Below, one piece after another: positions 1 through 8,600 of a stretch of 30,320 nt of DNA. The notes beneath the pieces were generated by a model. The model was given only the letters and a program-made list of their open reading frames with translations, was not told the origin of the DNA and did no database searches. Both the position numbers and the translations under genes were made by a program. Every line of letters starts with the position of its first letter. Positions within the stretch are counted from its first letter, which is position 1. Origin of the DNA: an uncultured Eubacteriales bacterium (GTDB lineage: Bacteria; Bacillota; Clostridia; Oscillospirales; Oscillospiraceae); contig UROF01000030.1 in assembly GCA_900549475.1 (NCBI GenBank), forward strand, positions 1 through 30,320, written 5' to 3'.

Positions 1-252
1 CTGTCGGTGGACGATGTGCTCAGCGGCGGCGGGAGGTTCCAGACCAAGACCACCCGGATGGAGGAGGCGCTGGAGCAGGTGCTCACAGAACCTGTGCCAG
101 CCGAAGAAGTGCTGAACCGAGCGAAGGAGCTGGGTGTGTCGGAGCGCACGCTGATGATCGCCAAGAAAAACTTGGGCGTCGTTTCAGAGAAACGGGGCAG
201 CCAGTGGTATTGGCGGCTGCCAGAGCAAGGCTGTAAGGATGTAACGACCTAA
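1..252 (+). CDS. RepA-like AAA ATPase/helicase, C-terminal fragment (5' end off window)
   Basis: The frame is open from base 1, so only the last 83 codons are present. The text reads DDVLSGGGRFQTKT, then a small winged-helix-like domain (PAEEVLNRAKELGVSERTL...KKNLGV), and ends near QWYWRLPEQG. This tail is typical of RepA-like hexameric helicases (AAA_25 type) carried by mobile elements, where a C-terminal helix-turn-helix follows the ATPase core. The Walker motifs would lie upstream, outside the window, so the ATPase call is inferred from the tail alone. It is the first gene of the mobilization module and ends about 310 bp before mobC, with the hairpin-rich region between them. Confidence 0.6.
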   Translation: MSVDDVLSGGGRFQTKTTRMEEALEQVLTEPVPAEEVLNRAKELGVSERTLMIAKKNLGVVSEKRGSQWYWRLPEQGCKDVTT

Positions 253-562
253 GGGCTTTGCACCCTTGCATTCTTCCTTCTCTGCGGATCACTGCCACAG
301 GAAAACGGTGGCCCCGCCGGGGAACGGACTCCTCCCTTTTGGGAGGGCAAGCAGAGCACCTGTCCGACTTTGTCGGTCTTGGCGCCGCCGGAAAACCGGC
401 GTATTCCGGGCGGAAGCCCGGACCCACTGCGTCGACGCAAGTTCCATATCATTTGCTTTCGGCAAAAAGCCGAAAGTAAATTCACTACACTGCGTCTCCT
501 TTCCAAACGAGACCCGCTCCGCTGGGCTCTCGTTTGGCGAGACGAGGAAGCGAGAGGTGCGA
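253..562 (+). other. Probable oriT region: array of eight inverted repeats
   Basis: No gene is supported here. Instead there is a run of perfect inverted repeats: 312-322 (4 bp stem), 331-346 (CCTCCC/GGGAGG, loop TTTT), 364-376 (CCGAC/GTCGG), 386-401 (CGCCGG/CCGGCG, loop AAAA), 406-421 (CCGGGC/GCCCGG, loop GGAA), the palindrome 428-439, 452-480 (12 bp stem with one G-T pair, loop AAAAA), and 503-537 (10 bp arms CCAAACGAGA/TCTCGTTTGG with an inner CCC/GGG). Position immediately upstream of mobC and relaxase is the classical place for an origin of transfer. The nic site cannot be assigned by eye. Some hairpins could also act in the mRNA leader of mobC. Confidence 0.55.
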
Positions 563-880
563 ATGAAGCAGAAAAAAGAAAAGCGGATCACGCTCCGGGT
601 GACACCGGAGCAATATGAGACAATCCAGGCCAAGGCGGAAACGGCCCACATGTCCACCGGAGCCTATGTCCGCGCCGCCGCTTTGCGGCACCGGGTAGTG
701 GTGATCGACGGGCTGAAAGAGTTCACCCACGAGCTCAAGGGCATCGGCCGAAACGTCAACCAGCTGGTGGTGCTGGCCAACATGGGCAAGATCCAGGAAG
801 TCCGGTTAGGCGAGACCATGGAGGCCCTGGGGCGGATCTACCATCAGCTCCGGGAGCTGACCGAACAGGAGCACCGCTGA
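563..880 (+). CDS. mobC: MobC-like mobilization accessory protein
   Basis: This 105-residue protein starts with a basic segment (MKQKKEKRITLRVTPEQYE), a ribbon-helix-helix-type DNA-binding start, and continues with helices ending LKGIGRNVNQLVVLANMGKI, the signature of the MobC family. MobC proteins bind oriT and help the relaxase open the strands in the relaxosome. A longer open frame reaches back to 266, but it would run through the hairpin array, so the ATG at 563 is chosen; the ribosome-binding site is weak (GAGAGGT). Its TGA overlaps the relaxase ATG (TGATG, 878-882), so the two are translationally coupled. Confidence 0.85.
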   Translation: MKQKKEKRITLRVTPEQYETIQAKAETAHMSTGAYVRAAALRHRVVVIDGLKEFTHELKGIGRNVNQLVVLANMGKIQEVRLGETMEALGRIYHQLRELTEQEHR

Positions 881-2247
881 TGGCCACGGTCAACTTCATC
901 AAGTACAAAAAGCAGTCCGCCGGTGCGCTGAGCGGCGTGACACGATACATCTTGCAGGATGAAAAAACACTGGACGAGAATGGCCGGCAGCTGGTCAGCG
1001 GGCAGAACTGCACGCCACAGCTGGCCGGCCGGGAGTTCCAGGCCACCCGGAACGCCTGCCGCAAGGACAGTCCCGTCTGGTTCTACCACTACGTCCAGTC
1101 CTTTTCTCCGGACGAGGTGATCACCGGAGAACAGGCCCACCAGCTGGCGAAAGAGTTCGCGGCAAGGGCCTGGCCGGACAGCGAGGTACTGATCGCCACC
1201 CACCTGGACGCGGAGCACATCCACTCCCACTTCATCGTCAACGCGGTGTGCTGGGAGAGCGGCAAAATGCTCCGGCAGGGTCCCAATACCCTTCGCAGCC
1301 TGCGGCAGCTGTCGGACGAGCTGTGTCTGGCGCACGGATTTTCGGTGCTGCCGCAAGAACGGAAGAATCAGGCCCAGGGCATGGGCACCCGGGAGTACCG
1401 CTCCGCCGCAAAGGGAGAGAGCTGGAAGTTCCGGCTGATGAGCGCCATCGACCAGTGCATGAGATATGCTGCCACCAAAGACGAGTTCCTCTCTCTGATG
1501 GAGAGCGAGGGGTATCAGGTGCGGTGGACGGACAGCCGGAAGAACATCACCTACACCGCGCCGGAGGGCATGAAGTGCCGGGATGACCGGCTCCACGAGG
1601 AAAAATACACCAAGGAGGTCATGGAACGTGAATTCCGAATCCGGGCGGAGATTATCTACAGAGGAACTGAAACGGCTGAACCAGCTGTCGACTACGCTTG
1701 TGCGGACTACGCCGCCGGACGCTCCCACGAGGCAGGACTGGGAGAACCTGCTGGCAGTGGTCAGCGCCCTGTACCGGCTGGAGAGTACCAACAGCGGCCG
1801 GCTGGAGCGCCTGGAGGCCAGCGTTGGCCCACAGGAGGCCCTGCTTCGGGCGTTGAGCCGGCAGATGGGGCAGCTCCCCACCCAGGCCCAGCTGGAGGCG
1901 CTGGCGCGGGATGTGGCCCAAATGCGGGCGGAGCTGCAACAGGCTGGGAAAAAGAGAGAGCGGCACTTCTCTCTGCCCAAGCCGCACCTGCCCTACATTC
2001 CCTGGAGCAGCCTGCTGCTGGGGCTGATGAGCCTGCTCCTGATTGGGGGCGTGTTGTGGGCGGTCTGGTTCAGCTGGGAAAAGCTGTGGAGCGCGGCCCA
2101 GACGCTGCTCCCGTGAGGGATGCCACCACCATGCACCAGCACACAGATAAGAAAGCCCTCCGCAGGGAGAAAGCAAAAAAGATCGCCCTGGGTCACAAGG
2201 AGGACGATCATGAGGAAGAACCAACTTGGCAGCAGACCATGCGCTGA
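880..2247 (+). CDS. MOBP-type relaxase/mobilization nuclease
   Basis: Relaxases nick one strand at oriT and stay bound to the 5' end through a tyrosine. The N-terminal domain (residues 1-250) shows the metal-binding triad H113-x-H115-x-H117 in THLDAEHIHSHF, and Y23 (TRYILQ) is the likely catalytic tyrosine. The frame stays open to 2247 (455 residues), but from about residue 250 it becomes Gly/Ala/Pro-rich with codon use unlike a GC-rich genome. A second gene in the +1-shifted frame (1628-2116) takes over good codon use there. The last 38 codons, from ATG 2131 (KKALRREKAKKIALGHKEDD), again look coding and may be a true relaxase tail or a separate small ORF with its own GAGGGA site. The N-terminal half is secure; the extent of the C-terminus is not. 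Confidence 0.85.
   Translation: MATVNFIKYKKQSAGALSGVTRYILQDEKTLDENGRQLVSGQNCTPQLAGREFQATRNACRKDSPVWFYHYVQSFSPDEVITGEQAHQLAKEFAARAWPDSEVLIATHLDAEHIHSHFIVNAVCWESGKMLRQGPNTLRSLRQLSDELCLAHGFSVLPQERKNQAQGMGTREYRSAAKGESWKFRLMSAIDQCMRYAATKDEFLSLMESEGYQVRWTDSRKNITYTAPEGMKCRDDRLHEEKYTKEVMEREFRIRAEIIYRGTETAEPAVDYACADYAAGRSHEAGLGEPAGSGQRPVPAGEYQQRPAGAPGGQRWPTGGPASGVEPADGAAPHPGPAGGAGAGCGPNAGGAATGWEKERAALLSAQAAPALHSLEQPAAGADEPAPDWGRVVGGLVQLGKAVERGPDAAPVRDATTMHQHTDKKALRREKAKKIALGHKEDDHEEEPTWQQTMR
1628..2116 (+). CDS. Coiled-coil, single-membrane-segment protein nested in the relaxase gene
   Basis: I do not recognise a named family. The 162-residue product has a Leu/Glu/Gln-rich coiled-coil-like part (about residues 20-110, with LERLEASVGPQEALLRALSR and LEALARDVAQMRAELQQ), a basic stretch (KKRERHFSLPKPH), one strong membrane segment (SSLLLGLMSLLLIGGVLWAV) and a short outside tail. 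The start chosen is GTG 1628, because AAGGAGG (1612-1618) sits 9 nt upstream; an ATG at 1583 in the same frame lacks this. Codons are rich in G/C at the third position, as in neighbouring genes, while the relaxase frame over the same bases is not. A membrane-anchored coiled-coil next to a relaxase could link the relaxosome to the transfer channel; that role is inference. Confidence 0.65.
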   Translation: MNSESGRRLSTEELKRLNQLSTTLVRTTPPDAPTRQDWENLLAVVSALYRLESTNSGRLERLEASVGPQEALLRALSRQMGQLPTQAQLEALARDVAQMRAELQQAGKKRERHFSLPKPHLPYIPWSSLLLGLMSLLLIGGVLWAVWFSWEKLWSAAQTLLP

Positions 2248-2288
2248 GTGCGGTCTGCCATTTTGCCCCTCCAGGCAGGAAGGAGATT

Positions 2289-2459
2289 ATGAGGAGAAAG
2301 CGCCCCGAGATTACAAGCGTCCTATTTTCCTATGTGGGCACGGACGCACAGTTCGACGAATTTTTGAAAGGGGTGATTCATGACTACCTGTCTGCGGATC
2401 ACCCTTACACAAAATTGGAGACCGTTCTTGTGGATTGTGTAGAATCTGAACCTGCATGA
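2289..2459 (+). CDS. Small hypothetical protein of the mobile element
   Basis: The 56-residue product starts MRRKRPEITSVLFSYVGTDA and continues QFDEFLKGVIHDYLSADHPY. It has a basic start, a beta-strand-like segment and one amphipathic helix, and no motif that I can assign. The ATG at 2289 is preceded by GGAAGGAG at good spacing; an in-frame ATG at 2226 lacks a site and would overlap the relaxase end. Small proteins of this size often sit between relaxase and recombinase genes in clostridial elements. The 83 bp after it carry two short inverted repeats (2458-2478 and one around 2495-2525) before the recombinase. Confidence 0.5.
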   Translation: MRRKRPEITSVLFSYVGTDAQFDEFLKGVIHDYLSADHPYTKLETVLVDCVESEPA

Positions 2460-2541
2460 ATAGTTTCCATAGCTATTCCTGAATGATTGTGGTATGTGTT
2501 GTGCTACAAAAAAACGCGCAGCACATCGGAAAGGATGGAGC

Positions 2542-4203
2542 ATGAAAGTCTGGCTGTATTACCGCCTGTCCAGAGACGAGGACGAGGAACTCAACTCCCT
2601 GAGCAACCAGCGGAAGATCATTTTTAACTACGCCGTCGCTAATGGCCATGAGGTGGTGGGCGAGTCTTTCGACGACAATGTGAGCGGGATGCACTTCAAC
2701 CGCCCCGGCATCGATCGGATCTACGAGGTGGTGGAGGCGGGAGAGATCGAGGCCGTGGTGGTGAAGGACCTGTCCCGCCTGGGCCGCCACCGCACCCAGA
2801 CCGCCCTGTTCATAGACTATCTGCGGGAACACGACGTACGAGTGCTCTCCGCCACGGAAAACATCGACACCTTCAATGAGAACGACGATCTGATCATCGG
2901 CTTCAAGGGGTTGGTGAACGACTTCTACGCCCGGGACGGCAGCCGCCGGGTGCGCACCGGGTACCGGCAGAAGCAGAAAGAGGGCATCGTCATCATTCCG
3001 CCCTTCGGCTACTTCAAGGACAAGAACACCAAGCAGGTGGTGGTCGTGGAGGAAGCGGCGGAGACGGTGCGTATGATCTTCACCGCCTACACCGGCGGAC
3101 AGGGGCTGAAAGCCATTGCCAGAACACTCAACGAACAGAGACGGAAAACGCCGGCCCAGATCCAGTTGGAGCTTCTGCGCAAGCGGCTCCCCAGTACCCA
3201 GGACACGATCTTGAAGAAGTATCTGTGGGACGGCACCATGGTTTCCCGAATCCTGCGGGATGAGAGCTACATCGGCACTTTGATCTGCCACAAGAGCGAG
3301 CGCAATAAAATCAACAAAACCTTCCGGTTTACTGAGGCGTCAGAGCAATTCCGGCATGAGAACTATTTCCCCGTCATTGTGACCAAGGAAATTTGGGAGC
3401 AGGCGCAAATACTTCTCCAGGCGCGGAAAGAAAACCATACACGGGCGGCGCCGAGCAAGGGAGTTCTCCGATACGGCGGCCTGCTCCGCTGCGAGGACTG
3501 CGGCCGCGCCTTTGTGGGAAAGCGGGTCAAGTTGAAAAATGGGGAGCGGGTGGAGTACCGATGCGACACCTACCACCGCTACGGCAAGGAACACTGCACC
3601 GCCCACACGGTGGAGGAGGAAACGCTGGATCGCCTGATCTGCAAAGAACTGCTCCAGACCAAGCGGATGTATGAGGACAACTGGAACGCCATGGAGCATC
3701 TGATCGACCAGTGGCGGCCCAAGGCCTCCACCGCCGCCGCGCGGATCAAAAAGCTGGCCCAGCGGGTGGAAGTGTTGGAGGACGAGATGGAGGTGATCCT
3801 GATGGAACGCATCCGGGACAAGGCAAACGCGGAACGCTATGACCGCATGATCCAAAAGCGGGAGGAGGAGATCGCGGCGGCGAAGAAGCAGATCGAGGAG
3901 CTCCAAAATATCGAGGTCACCCTCCGCAGCCGGCAATCCAGGCTGAAGCGGGACATCAGTATGATGGACGACATTCTGAAAGAGGGCAAGCTGTCGGAAG
4001 CCCATCTGCGGATGCTGGTGGAAAGGATCTATGTCCACGAGGAGGACGGCAAGCTCTCCCTGAACATTTGCCTGAAGGCTCCCTTCCGGGATCACATCGA
4101 CGTCTATGAAAACGGGGAGCAGACGGAGTGCTGGCTCTCCCAGGACTACGACTTCGAGCGGCTGGGACCCATTATCATGCGGGATTTTTACGAGAACGGA
4201 TGA
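2542..4203 (+). CDS. Large serine recombinase (first of two)
   Basis: The 553-residue protein catalyses integration and excision of the element. The resolvase domain is residues 1-150, with the nucleophile S10 in YYRLSRDED and the conserved run beginning VVVKDLSRLGRH at 72. A recombinase domain follows (about 160-300), then a zinc ribbon with C317-x2-C320 and C341/C352, then a coiled coil (about 380-470) ending in a beta-rich tail. This is full length for the TndX/TnpX-like class. The ATG at 2542 is chosen for AAGGATGGAG just upstream; an open frame from 2494 has no such site. The second recombinase gene starts 6 bp after its stop, so the two are one operon and may act as a pair. Confidence 0.93.
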   Translation: MKVWLYYRLSRDEDEELNSLSNQRKIIFNYAVANGHEVVGESFDDNVSGMHFNRPGIDRIYEVVEAGEIEAVVVKDLSRLGRHRTQTALFIDYLREHDVRVLSATENIDTFNENDDLIIGFKGLVNDFYARDGSRRVRTGYRQKQKEGIVIIPPFGYFKDKNTKQVVVVEEAAETVRMIFTAYTGGQGLKAIARTLNEQRRKTPAQIQLELLRKRLPSTQDTILKKYLWDGTMVSRILRDESYIGTLICHKSERNKINKTFRFTEASEQFRHENYFPVIVTKEIWEQAQILLQARKENHTRAAPSKGVLRYGGLLRCEDCGRAFVGKRVKLKNGERVEYRCDTYHRYGKEHCTAHTVEEETLDRLICKELLQTKRMYEDNWNAMEHLIDQWRPKASTAAARIKKLAQRVEVLEDEMEVILMERIRDKANAERYDRMIQKREEEIAAAKKQIEELQNIEVTLRSRQSRLKRDISMMDDILKEGKLSEAHLRMLVERIYVHEEDGKLSLNICLKAPFRDHIDVYENGEQTECWLSQDYDFERLGPIIMRDFYENG

Positions 4204-4209
4204 GGAAAG

Positions 4210-5544
4210 ATGCGGGTGTGGATCTATACCAGGCTGTCCAATGACGACGACCCGGAGCGGGACTCTCTCCAGAATCAGGAGCGGATCTGCCGGGAGTTTG
4301 CCGTCCAAAGGGGTGACCACATCGCTGGCCTGTCTTCCGATGACAACATCAGCGGCATGAACTTCAGCCGCCGTGGGCTCTCCCGGCTCACGGCGGCTGT
4401 GGAGGCTGGCGGACTGGACGGTGTGGTGGTAAAGGATCTGTCCCGCCTGGGACGACACCGCACCCAGACCGCCCTGTTTATCGACTACCTGCGGGAGCGG
4501 GGTGTCCGGGTGCTCTCCGCCACGGAAAGGCTGGACACCTTCCGGGAGGAGGATGACCTGATTATCGGCGTCCGGGGCCTGATGAACGATTACTATGCGA
4601 AGGACATCGGTAAAAAGATCCGCGCCGGCTATCGCCAGAAGCAGCGAGAGGGCATCGTGATCACGCCGCCCTTCGGGTATTGGAAAGATCGGAACACCGG
4701 TGAGATCAAGATCCAGCCGGAGGCGTCGGAGACGGTGCGGAGCATCTACGCCCTGTATCTGGAGGGATGCGGGCAAAGAGAAATTGCCCGACAGCTCAAT
4801 GGGCTGGGGCGCAAAACTCCGGCGCAGCTCCGTGCCGAGCACTGTGGCCGGGAGGTGCGGGCCGCACACAAAACCCAGGACGGGAAATATCTCTGGACTT
4901 ATGCCAGTGTCAAAAATATACTGGTGGAAGAGGCCTATACCGGCGCGCTGGTGAACCACCGCTCGGAGACCAACGGTGGAAAAGTAAAACGGTTGTCCCC
5001 AAGTGAGTGGTACCGGCATGAGAGCTTCTTCCCCGTCATTGTCCCCAGGGAGCAGTGGGAGGCAGTTCAGCGGCGAATGAAAGAGCAGGCCCGTCCAGCC
5101 AATGGGAACAAGGCCAAGCACCGCTATGCCGGACTGCTTACCTGTCAGGAGTGCGGGAACCCTTTCGTTCCGATGATTCGATACTGGCGTGGAAACCAGC
5201 GGGTGGAATATGTGTGCCGGGGCTATCACCGGAACGGGAAAAGCTATTGTAGCTCCCACCGTATCCACGAGGAAACGCTGGACACCATGGTGTGGGAGTA
5301 TCTCACAGCAGTTCGGGATAGCCATGTCAAAGAGCAAGAGCAGATTGTAAAGTTGCAAAAAATGTGGGCGTTGAGGAAACCGATCCTCGACGCCCACATT
5401 TTGGCGTTGCAGGAAAGAATTCAGCAGTTGGAAGGGGAGATTGATGGGATTGTGATGGAACGAATTTCACAATGCCACTTCAATATAGGAGACTTATCCA
5501 CCGAAGCGGCTGATAAGAGCATTGATGAAACTAACCTCAAATGA
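4210..5544 (+). CDS. Large serine recombinase (second), C-terminally shortened
   Basis: The 444-residue protein has S10 in YTRLSNDDD, the same 25-residue identical run (72-96) as its neighbour, the YAKDIGKKIRAGYRQKQ linker, and a zinc ribbon at C312/C315/C336/C347. It ends about 110 residues short of the first recombinase. Similarity stops in the coiled coil just after IVMERIS (residue 420, base about 5470), after which the tail is QCHFNIGDLSTEAAD... encoded by AT-rich DNA. The catalytic and zinc domains are intact, but the coiled coil that controls direction and synapsis in this class is cut. It may be a 3'-truncated copy joined to the AT-rich segment, or a naturally short partner of the first enzyme. 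A GAGGAAAG site precedes the ATG. Confidence 0.88.
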   Translation: MRVWIYTRLSNDDDPERDSLQNQERICREFAVQRGDHIAGLSSDDNISGMNFSRRGLSRLTAAVEAGGLDGVVVKDLSRLGRHRTQTALFIDYLRERGVRVLSATERLDTFREEDDLIIGVRGLMNDYYAKDIGKKIRAGYRQKQREGIVITPPFGYWKDRNTGEIKIQPEASETVRSIYALYLEGCGQREIARQLNGLGRKTPAQLRAEHCGREVRAAHKTQDGKYLWTYASVKNILVEEAYTGALVNHRSETNGGKVKRLSPSEWYRHESFFPVIVPREQWEAVQRRMKEQARPANGNKAKHRYAGLLTCQECGNPFVPMIRYWRGNQRVEYVCRGYHRNGKSYCSSHRIHEETLDTMVWEYLTAVRDSHVKEQEQIVKLQKMWALRKPILDAHILALQERIQQLEGEIDGIVMERISQCHFNIGDLSTEAADKSIDETNLK

Positions 5545-5550
5545 TATAAT
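5522..5550 (+). promoter_or_regulatory. Sigma-A-type promoter of the AT-rich large gene
   Basis: TTGATG (5522-5527), a 17-bp spacer, then TATAAT (5545-5550) preceded by TGA, giving an extended -10. It lies across the 3' end of the second recombinase and points at the gene starting at 5627, so that gene can be expressed independently of the mobile-element operon. Confidence 0.65.
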
Positions 5551-5626
5551 TTAATAATCGAATAATAGACAATGGGTGCATTCTGTAGTAAAACGCTTTA
5601 CTGAGTCTTCTTTGAGGAGAATGCTT

Positions 5627-8600
5627 ATGAATAATTTAGTGACAGCAACAGAAATCGATACATGGGCTCGAATGAATCCTCGTAGAGCTCAAGAAATACT
5701 GCCTGAATTAATCGTAAGGCTTATATTGAGCACTTCTTCAAAAATAGATGATTATAATTTCCCTATTGAAAAAGGAATTCAGTTTTCAGGATATGACGGA
5801 GTGTTGAATTCTGGCGAGTCAACAAGCTACTTTCCAGAAGGAAAGTCCGTTTGGGAATTTGGAACAAACGAAGATTCCATGAGTAAATTTAAGGAGGACA
5901 TTGAAAAACGACATAAGAATTCTCTTGGTGTTGATGTCCATGAAAGTACCTTCATTTTTTCTACATTAAAAATATGGAATCATAAAACATCCATAGAAGA
6001 ACTTATAAATGAAAGCAAATCTAAGTATAACTGGAAAGATATTCGTATCATAGATGGGGCAAAAATTGCAATGTGGTTATATTCGCATACTTCCGTGGCA
6101 GTATGGTTTGCTAATATAATAGGGAAACATATTGCAGGTATTCGTACTATTGAGAGTTATTGGGATGATTACGCTGAACATACTTTGCCGAAATTAAATA
6201 ATGAGTTTTTTCTTCTTGGACGAGATGTTCAAAGTGCTTATTTATCGAAGTGGCTTGAAGCAGGAACAGGCTCTCTTACTGTAATTTCTGAGTCAACAAT
6301 TGAATCAGTTTTATTTGTTGCCGCCTATTTTCGAACACATGAGCAGTACAAGGCAATAATGAATCGCACCCTCGTGATAGAATCTCCCGAAGAATGGAAC
6401 CGGCTTGTTATTAGCAATGAAACAAATTGCTTGCTTATACCAGTTTTTAATTTTACTGAGGATATCCGATGCCCGTCTGATTCATTTATTCTCCTTCCAG
6501 TAGCCAAATATTCTCCATTATCGAAAATAACAAAAAATGTGGACTCCATAAAAATAGATAAACGACGCAAGGCCGTCTACCATGAAGCATTAAAGACTCT
6601 TGGTTTTAAAGAAACTGAGTTTACAAAAATCGAAACAGAAACAAAACGCAGTTTTCTTCCCCTTTACAGACAAATTACCACAATCGTTGCCAGGAAGAAA
6701 CCAAAATGGCTTTCTGAGTCAATGCTTGACGATCTAATTCCTGTTTTTTTGGCCGGTGGTTGGAACGGTAGTATTGATGGAGACAAGAAAGCAATAGAAA
6801 TATTAAGCGGTTTCAAGTACGAAGAATACATCCAGCGAATTAATAGGTGGCTGTCGGTTGAAGATGCACCAATTTTTAAAGTATTTGAAGTCTATCAGGT
6901 TGTATCTGTACAAGATATGTGGACATTTCTATTCACAAGGCTGACTACAAAGCAAATTCAACGACTAAAAGAGTGCGTTCTTATGGTTTTTGGAACAAAA
7001 GATCCAACATTTGAACTTCCTGAAGACCAATGGGCAATGGCATCAATATACGGAAAGAGTGCTCCGTACTCAAACCTACTATGCCAAGGGTTAACTATCA
7101 GCTTGATTTTACTCTCAGAGCAAAACACCGAGGATAATAACTGCAATATTACATCAACAGAGTACTATGTATATTCTTTAGTAAGAGAACTTCTCCGTGC
7201 GATTAACACATGGCAGCAATGGAATACTATAGCTCCCATGTTGACATTATTAGCTGAGGCGTCTCCTTCTGCATTTCTCGAAAAAATCGAACACGAGGTT
7301 GAAAATGAAGAGAGTGAAATGTGGATACTCTTTAAACCAGTAGCAGATGCGCTTTGGGGTAGGAGTTACTACACATACATCCTCTGGGCGTTAGAACAGC
7401 TTGTTTGGTATGAAAACTATGTTGTTCGCGCAATTACAGTATTGTCAAAAATTGGTGAAAAGAAGTTTAAATACTCTCTACAAAATTCACCCATTAACAC
7501 ATTGTATGAGATTTTTTGCACATGGCACCCGCAATGTTGCCTCGACTGTGGTCAACGGTTAGAATTATTGAAAAAAATTTGTAAAACATACACCTATACA
7601 GGAAACGAGCTTATTGCCAAACTGCTACCACAGGGACACTCAATATGTACTTCTATTCAAAAACCAAAGTGGCATACCTTTGAAAAAGAATTTGAAGAAA
7701 AGATAACTGTTTCAGAACATAGGTCTATACTACACACCGTAGCAGACATCGCTATAGCAAATGCTAACAGCGTAGATCAGTGGATTGTAATCATCGAACA
7801 TGCATCGTTCTTTTTCGGCGCAGTTAATTTTTGGATTGATAGGCTGTCTGATTTCTGTAAAAATCTCTCTGCGTCTGAGCTTAATGCAATTGCAACTGCT
7901 TTAAGATCTGAAATTAGCAAAAATCGAAAGTTCTGCAACACCGACTGGGCAATTCCTGAAAAGTTCTTAACACGGATGGAACAGGTACTCACACAGATAC
8001 TGCCGAACAACTATGAGCAATATGTGTATTTGTTCAAATACAATCCGGACTTATTACATCCAATCCCATATGAAGAACAGCGATATGATTATGTCAAGGA
8101 ACGCAATTATCTACATGAGGTACAAAAAACTGCCATTAACGAAATCTTGGAGGGATATGGATCAGATGCCTTGATTACTTTTTCCTCAAACGCTTATGAT
8201 TGCGAGATGTTAACCGAAGTTATTGTTGACAAGATACTTCGTAATTCATATGATTTTGTCCTCATTTTTAGAATTAAGGCACAAAATCATCAGCTGAGTT
8301 CTTCAATATTGTGGCGCTTATATCGAATCAACGGATTGGACAAGCTAATCGAAGAATTGAAATCAAGTACCCTAACCAATGCGGAATATGCCGGTGTTCT
8401 ATGTCAAGCGCCTTTGGATCCAAATATTTGGAAGCGAGTTGATGAATTTGGAGACGAAGTGTCCCAATATTATTGGGAGAACATTAGTGTATACAGACTC
8501 GACGACGAGCTCGTCCAATACTGGGATTTTTTCTTGAGCCAGTTACTTAAATACAACAGACCTTTTTCGGCTGCTCGAGTAATAGAGTATTCTGAATATT

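Larger units (their letters stand above)
1..5544 (+). mobile_element. Integrative mobilizable/conjugative element, right-hand part
   Basis: This block holds, in order, a RepA-like helicase tail, an oriT-like hairpin array, mobC, a relaxase, a small unknown gene and two large serine recombinases, all on the plus strand. This is the usual mobilization and recombination end of clostridial integrative elements. The left end lies outside the window. The right end is not resolved. Homology to recombinase architecture stops near 5470, where base composition also turns AT-rich, so the boundary may lie there or further right if the AT-rich gene at 5627-9394 is cargo. No type IV secretion genes are visible, so whether it is conjugative or only mobilizable cannot be told. 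Confidence 0.8.

Noticed and set aside
266..562. N-terminal extension of MobC from an ATG at 266
   Set aside because: The extra 99 codons run through the inverted-repeat array and have no family similarity; the basic MKQKKEKR start at 563 fits MobC.
880..2247. Relaxase as a plain frameshifted pseudogene
   Set aside because: The catalytic domain is complete, the nested frame has its own start and ribosome-binding site, and both frames end at reasonable places, so overlap is a better reading than decay, though a sequencing error cannot be excluded.
3340..5397. 685-codon open frame on the minus strand across both recombinase genes
   Set aside because: It is antisense to two clearly real recombinases in GC-rich DNA, has no ribosome-binding site or recognisable motif, and arises because high third-position GC keeps the reverse frame open.
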